A stretch of DNA of 64,000 nt from Hoplostethus atlanticus (GCA_034670405.1 JAXDDX010000052.1:2157001-2221000); one strand, 5' to 3'. Shown: positions 39,513 to 53,918, numbered from the stretch's first letter. The notes: generated by a model not told the origin, from the sequence alone. Numbers and translations: made by a program.

Positions 39513-40360
39513 AGTTCAGTCTCATCGGAGCTTTATTGCTGTTGGGAAAAGGCTTATTTACTGTAAACTGTTTACGGAGCTCTGTCACTATCTCTGGACA
39601 CGCAGCGTAAACACAGGAACACACTCCCACTCCTAATGTCTTGTAAACACTAGAAAACACACGCACAGACTCGCCGATGGAGACAGAAATACACACACGC
39701 TAAAAAAGACACCCGACTCTGGATGACTCGTACACACACACACACACAGACTTGTTAACATGCCCACACCCTCGCTTCCAAGCAGGCACACACACAACAC
39801 AATGCACAACCGCAAATACACACACACTAACAAAAAAAAGTCACACGTAAACACACACACACACTCTTGTCTCTATTAGTTGTATTGGATAAACCGGTTC
39901 ATCCTCTTTCTCCATCGGAACAATCCGATCATTTTTCTGTGTCATATTTACGAGGTTGGATTCGGACCTACACGATTCGTTTAAAGTTAAGAAAAAAAAC
40001 AAAAAACAACTGATGGATGTCTGAAAAAAAAAACGTCTGCGGACGTGCCGTGTCTGCCAAATGTATGGTATCACACTTTGCGGAGCAGCGTGAGCGCTCG
40101 GATCACAGAGCAAAATCCCGCAGGTTTTGCAAATCCATCTTAGCGTGCCGACGTTCCGTTTCCTGCCCCCCCCACCCCCCCCCCCCTCCGATACGTGTTG
40201 CGCACTTAAACAGACACGTCAAAAAAAAAAGAAAAAAAGGATGTAATATGAAAAGTGTGTTTGCTCAAGTTTGCTAGTTCAATAATGGTTTTTCCATCTA
40301 TTTCTGTGTGTTTCTCTCCCCCCACCCCACCCCCTACCTCCCCCAACCCCTCTCATGAAG

Positions 40361-40405
40361 ACCCTACCTCTTTGGGGCGGGATGTTTTGCCATTAAAACT
40401 CCATG
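40361..40405 (+). CDS. bcas3: bcas3 45-nt cassette microexon
   Basis: A 45-nt exon after a long C-rich pyrimidine tract and CATGAAG acceptor, with donor GTGAGT. It starts with one base and ends with two (phase 2 both sides), so inclusion or skipping keeps the frame: GG+A gives Gly and TG+C gives Cys. It encodes PYLFGAGCFAIKTP plus the split Cys, closely matching the 15-residue PYLFGAGCFSIKAPC segment found in the longer mammalian BCAS3 form. The two mammalian isoforms of 928 and 913 residues differ by 15, which fits this segment being optional (from memory). Without it exon C joins exon D as KRTG-KAKPPPQ. The role of the segment is unknown to me. Confidence 0.9.
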
Positions 40406-43400
40406 GTGAGTTTGTCTCTCCCCTCCTCGGCTCCCTCGGCAGCATGCAACTGTATACTCATGCCACAGCATACCGCCTCCCTTTTTACCTCTCATTTGTC
40501 TCCCAGTATATTTTCAACACATTCCGCACAGTTTGTTCAGTCATCCCTTCAGGGAAAAAATACCATGGAAGAGTTTTTCTTCTCCCCCCCCTCTTTCTTT
40601 TTTCCAAACCCTTTGATTTTTTTGTGCTGCTTAAGTGGATGTTAACCTTTTGTCAGAGGATGCTTCAATATGTTAGTATAATACTTACCTGAATAAATGT
40701 TTTTTTTTAGGATTTGAAACACTTTTTTTTTATTGTTGCCTCATATCTTTTGAAGGGAGGAATTCACGTAAAGAAAGAAAAAAAAGCCGTAGGTTCGTGT
40801 CATAGGTGGGAGTCTAGGGGATATAAGGCATTTGGGAAATAGCATGGCGCTTCTTGTTTGGTTGGCCGTGCGGTCGCTTTGAACCGCCCACCACAAAATG
40901 ACATCTCTCTCTCTCCCTGTCTTTTCTCTCTCTCACTCTGCTTAGCCCCTTCATGATGTTTTTCCAAGAATAACGCCTTTGTGTAAAACACGTTGTTCTA
41001 ATTTTCTTTTTGTGTCCCGTTTGGTTACATTTCTCGTCAGTCGGATGTGCGTACGCACGCAGTGAATGAACCCCCCAAATCGTGCTCGGTCTTGTTATTG
41101 TCAATTGTGTCTTGCACAGGCCTCGCTCTTTACCTTGCTTTTAATTTCAATGTGTACCATGTGGCGTTCTCTTGAAATTATATGTATCGGTTTTTTTTGT
41201 GAACCAAATATTGGAATTTTGTTGTTTTGGCTCTTAAAACCTTGGGATTATACTTCCTAATCATTAAGACTGTCCATCAAAAACATCATTTCACCTCAAC
41301 TCTACTTGTTTTTCCTCCTTCATATGTGATAAAAACACCTAACTTGATATCACAAATTGCTTCCACATCTGAAGTGAACATTAAGAAATGCACGCACTTG
41401 GGAGTTCTGTTTCTTCCCTAATATGGACCACCGAATCGTAGAGGGCACAGCATTTTTTTTCCTTTCAAGGAACTCACTGGCTGTGGAGTTTTTTTTTTTC
41501 ATGGGGCAAAAGCACAGTCTCTTGTCAACGCCGTCTCGTGAAATCAGATGCTTACAAGCTTTTAAAAGAAGCCCCATTATGACAGAGTCACTTATGGAGA
41601 GATGATTGAGTGGCTCAGTGAAGTGAACTTTTCCCTTCCCGGCTCCCTCTCCTCTCCAGCTCCTCCCTGTCGACTCCATTCACTTTAGAAAATGAATAGC
41701 ATGTGGTGCCTTCTCCGAGTCTTGGGTTTCTTCTTTTGTTGTGGGCAGTCACTCATACTTTTTAATTGAAGATTTTTTTTTTCCCCCTTTCTCTCTTCAT
41801 CCTCCTTTTACTTCATCTAGGCCCCTTAGTGATTTCAGAGAGTATGCCTTTCAAAGGTACACATCATTAGCATTGGAAATCTTGACCCTCGCGATAACCG
41901 CCTTCCGCTCAAATCCGGGCTAGTTAAACCTACATTATTGGCCCGACGGCGTACGCCTTGAGACGTGAAGGATGACAGTCCATTCGTCAATTTTCACTTA
42001 AGCATTAACCTCGCCTTCTGCAAGCTCCCATAGTACCCTGACTTGAGAAACACATTTTTTAGAAAGAAAGCCACTTTTATTCCTTTTTCTAGCATACCAT
42101 GTACTGTAGAATGTGAATTTGTTCTGGAGCATGTTCTCACGATCCATTTCCAACAACTGAGGAGGAAGAAGTGTGTGACCGTTGTTGTCCAAATACACAA
42201 GTTCACACCAAGCTAGCTGGTTAACTGGCAGCTGTGACACCCTCACCGCCATCTAGGACTATAAATGCATTTGGTGTGGCACATACCTGTATACCTGGAA
42301 TAGCATCAGGTAAAAAAAAAAAACCAAAAAAGTCCCAGGTTCTTCTTGGAGCATTTAGATGCCCATCCTCCACTGTTTACTGAGTTTCCCCAGTGGTCGT
42401 CATTAGTGGCGTCTGTTCACCACAGCCCCAAGGCCGCCTCTGTTTTGCAAGGGCCGTTGTAAAATAATAAATGTGACGTTGAAGGATGTGTCCTCCACAT
42501 GACTGCCCAAACGCTTGCACTCTTTCTCTACTCTCTCTCTCTCTCGCTCCCTTCCTGGTCACAGTCTTAATACCGGCTCCTTCTCTGATATATATTAACC
42601 ATATGGCCCAGTATCAGTGCACCGACAGCCAGCCGCACAGCTCTTTGTCGCTGGACGCTCAAGTGAGCTCTATCGTATTTGTTTACTGCAAGGGCCCTGG
42701 AAATAAATGGAGGCTGCCACTGGACATCTACCCCCCCGCCCCCCCGCCCCCTCCGACGGCGCCTCACGTTAGCCCCGGACATTGTAATGCGAGGGGACTT
42801 TGATGGTTGATGTCGCAGATTGAATTATGCCCTTGAGGAAAAGCTATTAGCTCAGTCAAGAGTCCTCATTTGTTAAATTAAAAGTGGAAATGACATGCGA
42901 GTAGCCTTTTCAGTGAATTAAAGTAACAGAGAAAATGGATGCCGCTCCCTGGTAAAAGGCAATAGTACAAAAGGAAATCTTGTGGACGGAGAGCAGGGAA
43001 AAAAAGAGATTTGGCGTCTGTTTAGTGACATCCATCTCCCCCCACTCTCGTTTCCCACTCAGTATATTTATGTTTCATAATTTATTGATATTGGGTTACG
43101 TTTTTCGTAACTTACTGCCGTTTGCCAACACCCCCTTCCACTCCGCAACCCCCCCTCCAAAAAAAAAAAAATGGTTGCTGTCTTCCATATGGAGACCAGA
43201 ATTAGGCCCTCGTCTGCTGGAGCTGTGCCTTTCTGTCGCAAGGGCAGAAACCTCAACACTTTCAAGCCACTTCAAGTGAGACCAAGAGGAAAAGAATGAT
43301 TTAAAACACAGATGAATAAACTTTCGCGGTCGCTGTACTCAGAGGAGAAGGAGAACCAAGCTGTGATCCCGGTCCTGTTGGCAGGCACAGCGCCTAGCCG

Positions 43401-43525
43401 AGGCCTCTTCAAAGAGTCCCAAACCCTGCTCATCAGCTTGGGGAGACCACGATGGGAGCCACTATTAAAGCCTGCTATCACAGACTTACATGTATGTGCA
43501 TCGGCATGTCTGTGTACGGTTATAT

Positions 43526-43549
43526 GTGTGTGTGTGTGTGTGTGTGTGT
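43526..43549. repeat. (TG)n microsatellite
   Basis: About twelve TG units. Confidence 0.95.
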
Positions 43550-43589
43550 ACGGGCCTTTGGCGTACATAGGTATGTGTGCTTGTAACCT

Positions 43590-44230
43590 GGCCAGTTCTG
43601 CTTTCATGGCTCCAAATCTCCCCACCGCCGGGCCACATTAAAGCCGGATTTGTCACCGGGCCTTCTCACTTCAAGAAAAACCTGTACATTTTAAACACTG
43701 TTATTCCTAGATTTATTATCCGAGCTCCATCTCCGTCCAAAGACAACACGAGGAACGGCGAGGGGGTTAAAATATCTTCCGTTACACTGCACACGTCGCT
43801 GTGTGGCAAATTCTTCAGCCCCTCGCTTTCACCCTTGAAAACCAACGCCAAATCCGCTCTGAAATAGGATTTGTGTTTCCTTGGGTTATTGAAACCGGTC
43901 AACCGCAGGGCCTTTGAGGGTTTAACATTTTTTCCAGAGATGGGAGAGACAGAACACCAGGGCTTTCAGCAATTAAACACCTCACCAAAGAAGACCCTGG
44001 ACTTCGCAGAACTCCCACACAGTCAAAAGTTGGGAATATTGTTCCATCTCCCCCTTCCAGTCTTTCTCTTGGGCATTGAAGTGAAGTTATGTGGGTGTCT
44101 TGTGACTAACACATACCTCATTTCTCCGATTCCCCTACTATTTGCCATGCTTATGGCCATTTTCACTTTAATGGATTACTGTAAGAGTTCTTGGATGTTT
44201 AAAGCTGATTTTTAGATGAGTTTCTGTTCC
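43590..44230. promoter_or_regulatory. candidate conserved non-coding element
   Basis: About 640 bases without simple repeats or transposon phrases, with CACATTAAAGCCGGATTTG, TAGATTTATTATCCGAGC and CAGCAATTAAACACC. It contains a + strand open frame of about 114 codons (43871-44215) with no recognisable protein, taken as chance. Confidence 0.27.
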
Positions 44231-44814
44231 GATTTTTTGTCTTTCACACTTTTCTGCGTTACTTTGAGCCAGGGATGTCAAGTTTGGGAGACGGTGTGAG
44301 GAAAAGTGCAGCGAGGGGAAATTTTCCTGAGCTGGCTGACATCTAGCTACCCAGCCCTGTTTGTTTAATGCTTTATCTTCTGGATGCGCTGACAGACGAA
44401 CAGGCCTGAGGAAGACCTAGGAAGAGAAGACCAGGGCACCTCAGCCTTAGCCAAGGCAATATCCTGACCGCTGCTTTATCTCTCCCTCCATCTTCCTCCG
44501 CAGACTCAGCTTTCTGTGGATATTTGGTTATTCAGCCTTCCCCCTAGAGCCAACACCAATAAATACAGTACTAAACTTGCGTGGAGACCGTTCTTTTCGT
44601 CCACCTTCTTCCACCGCTTCCTTTCTCCCCGATCCTTCATTCGCACAGTGTTGGCTAAACAAAGGCATCAACATCTCCTTGCACCCGGGGGGGGTAATTT
44701 ATGAGGCACTGACAGTTTGACGGGAAGCGACAGAGTGAGAGTCTCGCTGGCAACAGATCATTCAGCGCTTCGTAGAGTGACAGCTAGTTCACTAGCTCAA
44801 CTACTGGACACACG

Positions 44815-45215
44815 GCCCACTGCAGCTAGCATAACTGCTGGACTAGAGGCTTTGGGACATGTATTAAAGTCATCATCTTTGGTGCTAAGTGGTCATTGCT
44901 GTGCTCTTTTTGCACTGCACTTGCCAGAGATCTTTGATTTTCTGTTGATGAAGTTTGAGTTTCTCTAGGTTCCACTTTTTCGATGGTGGCTATCGCTGCT
45001 CATGCTAACTACCCAGTTCTTCTATTTCTTCCAAGCAATCAGCTGTTGTTGCTGCTGGAAATGTAAAACTCATCACTTCCTGTGTATCAGAGGAGTTTTC
45101 CCGGGGAAAGACCTACCTGACACCGGGTGTTTAGAACAGCAAATGAACTGGGTACAGGTTGAATCACTTTATTACATCAGTCGGCAACAAAGAGTAGCAA
45201 AACGGACATTTATTT
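44815..45215 (+). repeat. dispersed repeat family B, copy 3
   Basis: The longest copy: TTGGTGCTAAGTGGTCATTG, TTGCCAGAGATC, GATGGTGGCTATCGCTGC, TCATGCTAACTACCCAGTTC, AAACTCATCACTTCCTGTG and GGTTGAATCACTTTATTACA. Its right part continues like 53600-53735, which defines the 3' extent of the family. Confidence 0.78.
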
Positions 45216-46243
45216 CCGAGAAAACGCTGAGGAATATCACTTAAAGCGTCGTTTCTCTCCATTCTTTTTTAGCCTCGTCTTTCCTTTCAACACGAGTGTA
45301 GACACGAGCGAGTACGTTGCCTCCATACCAGTGTGGTTTCCCCAGGTCAAGGTTAACCACCCCTTTGGGAGCGTGTGACACCACCGCGGGTCTTCCACCC
45401 CCTCGGCCCACCTCACGCCCTGGTCTGCTGCGGCCACGTTTTACTGTCCAGGTTGGTTATAAGGCCGGACAATAATACCAGACCCTAGCTACTGTTCTCT
45501 GATCATTTCCATATGGGGAGCCCTATCGCAGCTGAAAACCCTTTCTGTGTCCGCTTCCTCTCAAATGGTCCTGACATGCTGAATAATCCAATAACTCCCA
45601 ATAAATTCTCTCCAGCGGCTAACCCAAAGTGAGACAGCCGGGGGGGGGAGCAGCTGGGAGGCTGCTGTCATGAGGTGCATGTTCCAAGAAGCGATAACTT
45701 TCATGATATCTATTATTTTATCGGCCAAAATAATTCTTGTGAGTCTTCGTGCATGCGGTGTGTCTTAATGGAGATCTACATATCCACACATATAAGGTTA
45801 CATGTACTTCTATTATACTCTATTATGCTCATAGGAAAATGTCCAGCATGTAAGTGCAGACTGTAACTTGTATTGCGACAGTACTTCCTGTTGTGTACAA
45901 GCAATACAGGAGGATGATCTAGAATAAGAGCACAAGAGCATTTTGTAAGGCTTTGAGTTCCCGGACCGGTTTCGATTCTTTTCTGAATACTTCACATAGA
46001 AATATTTTTCCATGCTCAGGTACATTGAAACTCTTCACATTTTTCTTGCTACTAAGATGTAGTATTTTATTTGCAGGCATATTAATGTTTCCCCTCGCTT
46101 AGCTTCTTGCATGCGATGCAATTTTGTAATGTTTGTGTTTTTTTTTTGTTCACAGACTTTGCCGTGTGATTTTCATATACCTGTCTCAAAAGGTGTTACA
46201 TCACGTGTGGAATACATCTTACGAGTCATTCAAAACTCTTGAT

Positions 46244-46531
46244 CTTAAAGGTGCTTTGTGTAGTACTTTACACATTAGCGTAAATACTGCAAACAGATCC
46301 AACACCGAGAATATTGGCGGCCTCTACACTGTTTTTTTTACCTAATGAATCCCCATTGAATCAGTGGGGTTTATGGGAAATGTGGTCTTAATTTGGAGAA
46401 ACACTAGCACTAACAATACCGCTGGCATGAGATATAGGCTAGCAATCGTTTCGACCATGGTCTTATTTGTTTACAGTACTTTTTGAATTTGACAACAATA
46501 TATTAAGAATGCTACATAGAGCACCTTTAAG
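46244..46531. mobile_element. 288-bp TIR MITE just upstream of exon D
   Basis: Left end CTTAAAGGTGCTTTGTGTAG and right end CTACATAGAGCACCTTTAAG are reverse complements with two mismatches. TTAA occurs at both tips and could be a target duplication of the piggyBac type or part of the terminal repeat. No coding capacity. Its right tip is 65 bp from the exon D acceptor, so it may contain the branch-point region boundary. Confidence 0.75.
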
Positions 46532-46594
46532 GCCCCAGCCACTGTGCCATCATTTTCACTTCATCCCCTCTTTCTCCCTCTTTTCCCTCCCTGA

Positions 46595-48045
<1,451 letters not shown>

Positions 48046-48979
48046 TAGGTATTTACAAAGAGCTGGAAACTTGTCTGAAACTTGTTTCAGATATGTATAC
48101 ACAATGCATATCCATTACATACATACAGTAAATTGACACAAACTATCACTGAAAATGTTATAAAAAATATGAACCAAACTAGTAATTAAACATAATCACA
48201 CACTTCTTTGTGTTCCAAAGCACTGAATGGAAATACACAAGACTACAAATGAATAATGATCTGATACAATGTAAAATTGTGGGCCCCTGGGGAAACTAGT
48301 GGCTGCTGAAGCGTCCGCTAACGGGGATCCTGATGAAGAATAAATTGGTACATTACCATAGAGCGGCGTGCGTACTTTAAACATTTTTTATGGATGTAGC
48401 AACAGGCCGTTGATCTTCCGCGTGCTGTTTTATCAGCTGTGTTTAGTATCCTTCATACTGTGACCGGACAATGCTACTTAAACAAGTTCTCCAACAATTT
48501 TGAAATGTGGGAGGACATGCGCTTCGTCGGTGTGGTCTTGATCTTCAATCATTCCAGCCCCCTGAACCAATATAGTAAAGTCATTCTGGGCTCTAGGATC
48601 TAGGATCCTGACTATAAGCAACAAACAGAACAGTTTTCTAGCTATAAAATGATGCTCAAGTATCAATAAGTGTTTACGCTCACTGCGTGTATGTACCGTA
48701 AAATATAGGCACGCTTTTATTTTGTTGTGTTGTGTGTACTTAGATACATATGGAGCCAGTGTGTTCATATGTGTATTTTTATTTATTCATGCAATATACT
48801 GTTTGGCCTTCCACACACTCACATGACCATGTATGTTTTCTGTGTATACACACCATTAGTCAAGGGGAGACCCCCCCCACCCCCCTATACCCTATTGATT
48901 TCCCATGTTGACTCTCTCTTGAAAGCCAGTCCTCACCCTCTTATTGGTGCCACATGCTGAGAAGAGACCCTTTCAGTCG

Positions 48980-49690
48980 GCAGCCATAACTTTTCCTTTA
49001 CCCAAAGCCTTCTGAGGGAGATAAGACGTCTCTGCCGTTTTCAAGTCCTCCCTCCGAGCCCTGTCAGAGCCACCGTCGGCTTTTTTCCCCGTTCTGCCGC
49101 TTGCACCTTGACATCCAGCCCTTTTTGTCGCCCGCCCTGCGCTAGCGCAATGCTAACAGACGCCGCACTCGCACCAATTAGCCGACGCCCTAAACTCCCT
49201 CTAATTCAATAACAAGTACAAAGAGCAGAAAGCACTTTAGGTCGCCGTCTGAAAGGCCGGTCTGCGAGTGCACACGGATGGCCACACACGGAACCAATCT
49301 GTCCCCCCGGAATAAGCTGGGCGTCTCGCGCTCGCCACATAATTGTACACACGAAATCAGTAATTAGCTCCTGCGGGCGCTCCGGGGCGAGCGGTAGCTG
49401 CATTTACACTAATCTCCCTACTCATCTCCGCTCGCTGCTCCGGCGCTCCGGGTCTAACTGGTAGGATGTTTTCTCAAATTATTGCTAATGGTCCCTCCTA
49501 GTGTCAGGGCGATGAAGACGCGTCGGTGTGACGGGCACGGGCGTCGGCGTATCGCGCCGTTCTCTCTCCGCCGGCGTGGGGCAGAGGTACTGGCTGCATA
49601 ATGGGAGAGATTCATTGCTTTAACATTTCCATCCAATTAGCAATGGCCAAATAGCAGCGCCCTGTCTCTTTATCTCCCAGTCCGAAGCGT
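48980..49690. promoter_or_regulatory. candidate conserved non-coding element, ATTA-rich
   Basis: About 700 bases without repeats, with at least four ATTA-core sites: CACCAATTAGCCGACG (49174), CTCTAATTCAATAAC (49200), CAGTAATTAGCTCC (49359) and CATCCAATTAGCAATGG (49630). GC-rich elsewhere. No coding similarity. A homeodomain-type enhancer is a reasonable guess, untested. Confidence 0.33.
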
Positions 49691-51059
49691 AAAGCGATGT
49701 CAGGTTGAGACAGTATGAGCATAATTGTTCAGCCTTCTACCCACATCTTCTGCCGTTTTTCCCCCTCCGGCCGGCGGTGCTGCACACCACCGACCGATCA
49801 CTTTTGGAGTGCCACCTTCCATCTCGGCGCTTTGCACCACAAACACTGACTCTAAACATGCTGTTTTCCCAGCATGCTCAGCCTTGCCAGCCCCCTCTCT
49901 CTCTTTCTCTCCGTTTTCTCCGGGGCTTGGCAGAGCAAAAGTGATCCAGGAGAGAGGGTCGATTTGACCCCGGGACGAATTACGCCACAGCCATATACAC
50001 CCCCCCTGTCCAGCCGCCTCTTCCTCACACTGCAGAGGAAGCTGGAAAGAAACACACACACTCTCCTCCCTCCTTCCAACTGTGTTAAGGTCTACTTCAC
50101 ATTGCTGATTCAGCCCTTACAGGAAAAAAAGGAGAAGAGTGAATTGGAGAAGTGCAATTAAGAGGATGAGAATTTTGGAGTTTAAGACAAGAAACGGAAG
50201 AGAGTCCGAAAATGCGCGAAAAAAAAGAAATATCTGTTTGAACATCCCTCCCAGCTAATTGCCAAAGCCGAACCAAACCCCGTCTGACGCTACCGAGGGT
50301 CTGGCGAGGGCGGTGGTGCGGCGCTTGATTGACAGGCCATGGTCTCCGGTCTCGCGGCTCTATATTGGATGACCTGGGCTGATTAAAAATGCAGCATGCG
50401 GGGAAGGGATAGGAAAGGGGGTAGGGAAGGGGGAGAGAGAGGAAGGGCCCAGGGTCAGGGCCAGACCGGAGCCTCCAGGACGGGATGATAAAAGGCAGCG
50501 GTGGCGCCACTTCATGGTCACTATCTCCACCTGTCCATCTGTGGCAGCCACTGGCAGCACTCAGCCCCGCAGAGGACGGCACTGCACAGCGCGCTGCCCG
50601 GGCGAGATAAGGGGGAGAGAGAGAGACAGAGGCACACACACACACAGTATACAGTACACACACTATTCACACACACACACAAGATGAGGAGATACTGTAG
50701 TGTGAGCTGGCTTTATACATGCCGTCTCAAGCCAAGTTTTGGGGAATCCTCTCTCTGTAGATGAGGTGATCAGACACTCAAAGAGGCCTTTTCTCACCCC
50801 TCCCTCCCTCCCACCCAAAAAAAAAATGTCCATCTCACCAAAAGTACCCAGAATTAGTCAAGTGGATGAATGGGCCCTGTTTTCTATTGCCCCAAGGTGT
50901 CGGGGCCAGATAAAAAAGAAAAAAAGCACAGCCTCTCTAATCCCTAGAATAACAGTGGCACCGGTCTTTTGATGAATGTGAGGTTTTAACACCCTCGTTA
51001 GCTGCATTCAGCCTCTCGCTTTCACTGCGTGTTTTTTTTTCCACTTTTTTCTTTTTCTT

Positions 51060-51560
51060 TTCAGGGGCGATATTTACCTAGCTGTCCGCAATATGTTTTC
51101 CGACACCTTTCCCCCCACCCCCCCACCTCGCCGCAGAGTTGCTCTGAAGCAAACACACCGGTGAATAATTTACCACCCGGACTTGCTGGCTGGCTCCTTT
51201 GAGCCTGGAAACGATGGCTGCGCTTTTTTGGCCCCGCCCTCCCCCCTCCTCCCCGTACCTGTCATATAACGTGCTAATTGTGGAGACTGACGGACTGGCT
51301 GGCTCGTCTATTCTACTGGGGCTTTGAGAGCCATGACAGGCCAGCCACAGTTGCCCCGTCAATAGCCCTAATTGCCCTGAGAGAGGGGCCAGCGTGAAGG
51401 CTTTGGAGCATCAGGCGTTTTTTTGGTAAAGAGAAACCGCGGCGCCATGACTGGGTCAGTAATCAAAGAGAGCGAGAGAAAGCGCGGGGGTAAGTGGAGC
51501 GCCGGCTGAATGAAGGAGCTGTCCGTCAAATAAGTCTTGAATGATATATAATGACTAAGC
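51060..51560. promoter_or_regulatory. candidate conserved non-coding element
   Basis: Repeat-poor block with CGTGCTAATTGTGG (51271), AGCCCTAATTGCCC (51364) and CAGTAATCAAAGAG (51458). C-rich runs at 51110-51125 and 51240. No coding similarity; untested. Confidence 0.28.
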
Positions 51561-51667
51561 TATGCCAGCCTGTCGGCGTGCCAGCACCTATCTGCCAAAG
51601 GACTACTGGAAAGAGGAAAGCGAGAAGAGAGGAGGAGAGGAAAGTGAGAAGAGAGACAGGTGGAACG

Positions 51668-51698
51668 AGAGAGAGAGGGAGAGAGAGAGAGAGAGAGA
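51668..51698. repeat. (GA)n tract
   Basis: About 15 GA units with one GG interruption. Confidence 0.95.
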
Positions 51699-52539
51699 TA
51701 GCGGCAAAGTGAAATGACTGGGGAGCAAGTATGGAAAAAAAAAAAGACTCCTCAAAACAAAATGAATCTGAAAACAGAAAAAAACAAAACAAATGAAAGA
51801 GATAAAGTTGAAACAGAGACAAGGCGGCTATCCTCTGTCCACTCCGCAGCCATGCTCCCGGAGATCTATCAGATCGTTAGCCCCTTATCTGTCCCTGGAG
51901 ATCGGCCTCTCTGCCCCCCCTCCCCCTCCCCCCGGCCCCGGGCCCCGGGGGGTCGGGCTACATCAATACCTGGCCAGCCTTTTGTTCTTGCTCTGCCTCT
52001 CCCTGCTTCATTGCTCCGGCTAACAGGCCGACGGTCACCGGCCTTCAGCGCGCCGCCCGTTTTCTCCGCTCGGCAGAACGCCACTTCCTCCCACAGTCAA
52101 TAAAGACCCTGACACAGACGACTCTGTTGTACAGCAATGCGGGATAGATAGTTTGTTGCTCAGGGCGTTTCTGAAGGAAAAAGCAAATAGCGTCTGATTC
52201 ACGGCTTGATTGATTGGCAGACATTTTTGAGTGTATTTTCCTGCTGCTGCAGGGCAGAAATAGGTGTGTGTGTGTATATATATATATATACATATACATG
52301 TATTGGCTGTACATTTGAAATAAGTCATAATTTCATTTTTCACTTATGAAATAAGTTTGCACTTGTCTCTCTGTCAAACTGCATTGACGCCTCGTCTGAC
52401 GGTAACGAACGTTGGAAAAAAGGTCGACTGGCTGAGATGGGCAGATACGCCTGCGACCGCCGGGGTCATCCTGTCTTCTGACACACACACAGGCACGCAC
52501 AGAGGATTATCTCTTCGCTTGACCCAGGGGAATGACCAC

Positions 52540-52690
52540 TAGCTCCCCGCGCCGGAGCCCGGCCACGACTGGCCAATGAAAGCCCCCCCCCCCCTCCCCG
52601 GAAACCCGATCCAGCCGGCCGACCAACTGCTTCAGAGCTTCAATAATTAATTAGGGAACAGCTATTGGCCCCAAGGGTCAGAGAGCAAGA
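52540..52690. promoter_or_regulatory. candidate homeodomain-site element
   Basis: CTTCAATAATTAATTAGGG at about 52638 gives overlapping TAATTA sites inside otherwise GC-rich unique sequence (AACAGCTATTGGCCCCAAGG follows, with an E-box CAGCTA-like word). Directly left of a GA tract. Confidence 0.3.
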
Positions 52691-52701
52691 GGAGAGGAGA
52701 G

Positions 52702-52710
<9 letters not shown>

Positions 52711-52740
<30 letters not shown>
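52711..52740. repeat. (GA)n tract
   Basis: Fifteen GA units followed by CT-rich sequence from 52775, so the two arms can pair. Confidence 0.96.
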
Positions 52741-52744
<4 letters not shown>

Positions 52745-52828
52745 TTGTTCTTCTCTCTTCCATTTTAGTAAGACCTCTTCTCTGTCTCTCTCTCTCTTCT
52801 CTTTAGCTGTAGCTCACTCGCTCTCTCC

Positions 52829-53110
52829 AGGGTGTCTGCGGGCTCTTAAGTCTGAAAAAGTCTTCTAAATTTAAGTCCTTGGAAAGTATTAAAATGTCTT
52901 AAATAAAGTTGTCGTATTTTTTTTGGAGCTCGTGGAAAAAATGTTCACAAATGTTTGGAGACTTGTAGAAACGGAATAAATAAATTCAAATGTGTGAATA
53001 ACTATTTGTTTTAGCAAATAATACTAGGTGATAGGTGATAAGTAGTCGTGCAAAACATTTTGTAAAAAAAAATTAATAAAAAATAAAATAATAATAATAA
53101 TATTTTAAAG
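52829..53110. repeat. dispersed repeat family D, copy 2
   Basis: Starts CAGGGTGTCTGCGGGCTCTT and continues with AAAAAGTCTTCTAAATTTAA and GTATTAAAATGTCTTAAAT. A CAGGGTGTC-GCGGGTCTTAAA terminus is common among small fish DNA elements. Related left end at 35967; the right end is A/T rich. Confidence 0.55.
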
Positions 53111-53399
53111 AAAATAAAAAATGGATTACCAGCGGGAGTGGGGATACTCTGTAAACCAATGGGGATGCTTGGATTCACCTCTTATTTGACTGTCCAGTCA
53201 GGGAGCAAGTTGGGAGATCTTTTTAGAACGTTTCTATCTGAGCTGTCTGCTGTGACACTCCCTACGTGACACCACAGACCCCGTGTCCGTTTTGGGGATT
53301 TGAACATGCAAACTTTAGGTTACAGGACGTCCTCTCTAACCACCAGGCCACCCTCCCCTCTCTCCCTCTTCCTCTGTCTCCTTCCTTCTCTGTATCTGT

Positions 53400-53735
53400 C
53401 TTTATCTTCACCTGTCGATCACCTGTCAATCAAACAGTGTGTCCAGCACTGTGACGTCTTTCTCCTTGGATTCTTCTGTTGATTGAGTTTGAGTTTCTGT
53501 AGGTGGCGCTCTTTTCTTAGTCTGTTCAGCCACGGTGGCTATCGCTGATCATGCTGACTACCCAGTTCTTCTGTGGCTTCGCTGTTGCTGGTAACATAAA
53601 ACACATCACTTCCTGTGCTCCTCTGCTTCCTGTGTTTGTTGTGTTGTGTGGTGTTTAGGAGGTTGAGGTTGAATCACTGTTGTGTTGTATCAACTTGCAA
53701 TAGAGAGTAACAAAACAAAACAGGCATTTATTTAG
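53400..53735 (+). repeat. dispersed repeat family B, copy 4
   Basis: GATCACCTGTCAATCAAACA, ACTGTGACGTCTTTCTCCTT, GTAGGTGGCGCTCTTTTCTT, CACGGTGGCTATCGCTGATC and ACACATCACTTCCTGTG occur in the family order and are nearly identical to the copy at 36290-36490 across about 150 bases. Confidence 0.8.
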
Positions 53736-53874
53736 ATGAACATGTTTTAGAGTTATTACTAACTGTATTCTAAAGGGCTATTACATTTTAACAGTATTAC
53801 CTTCTTCTAGCCCAAACCTGCAAACACCCTGTTTATCTGTCCATCTCTTTCACTCTCAACCACATCCACTCACT

Positions 53875-53876
<2 letters not shown>

Positions 53877-53917
<41 letters not shown>
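53877..53917. repeat. (CA)20 microsatellite
   Basis: Twenty CA units. Confidence 0.97.

Positions 53918-53918
<1 letters not shown>

Noticed and set aside
43871-44215. 114-codon open frame with a hydrophobic stretch (PLLFAMLMAIFTLM)
   Set aside because: First considered as the PYLFG-type cassette exon, but the residues do not match and the phase is wrong; the true match is at 40361-40405.
50097-50663. 188-codon open frame on the - strand
   Set aside because: Starts in CA-repeat sequence, has proline/serine-rich low-complexity translation, no domain and no splice or conservation signal; it lies inside a bcas3 intron.
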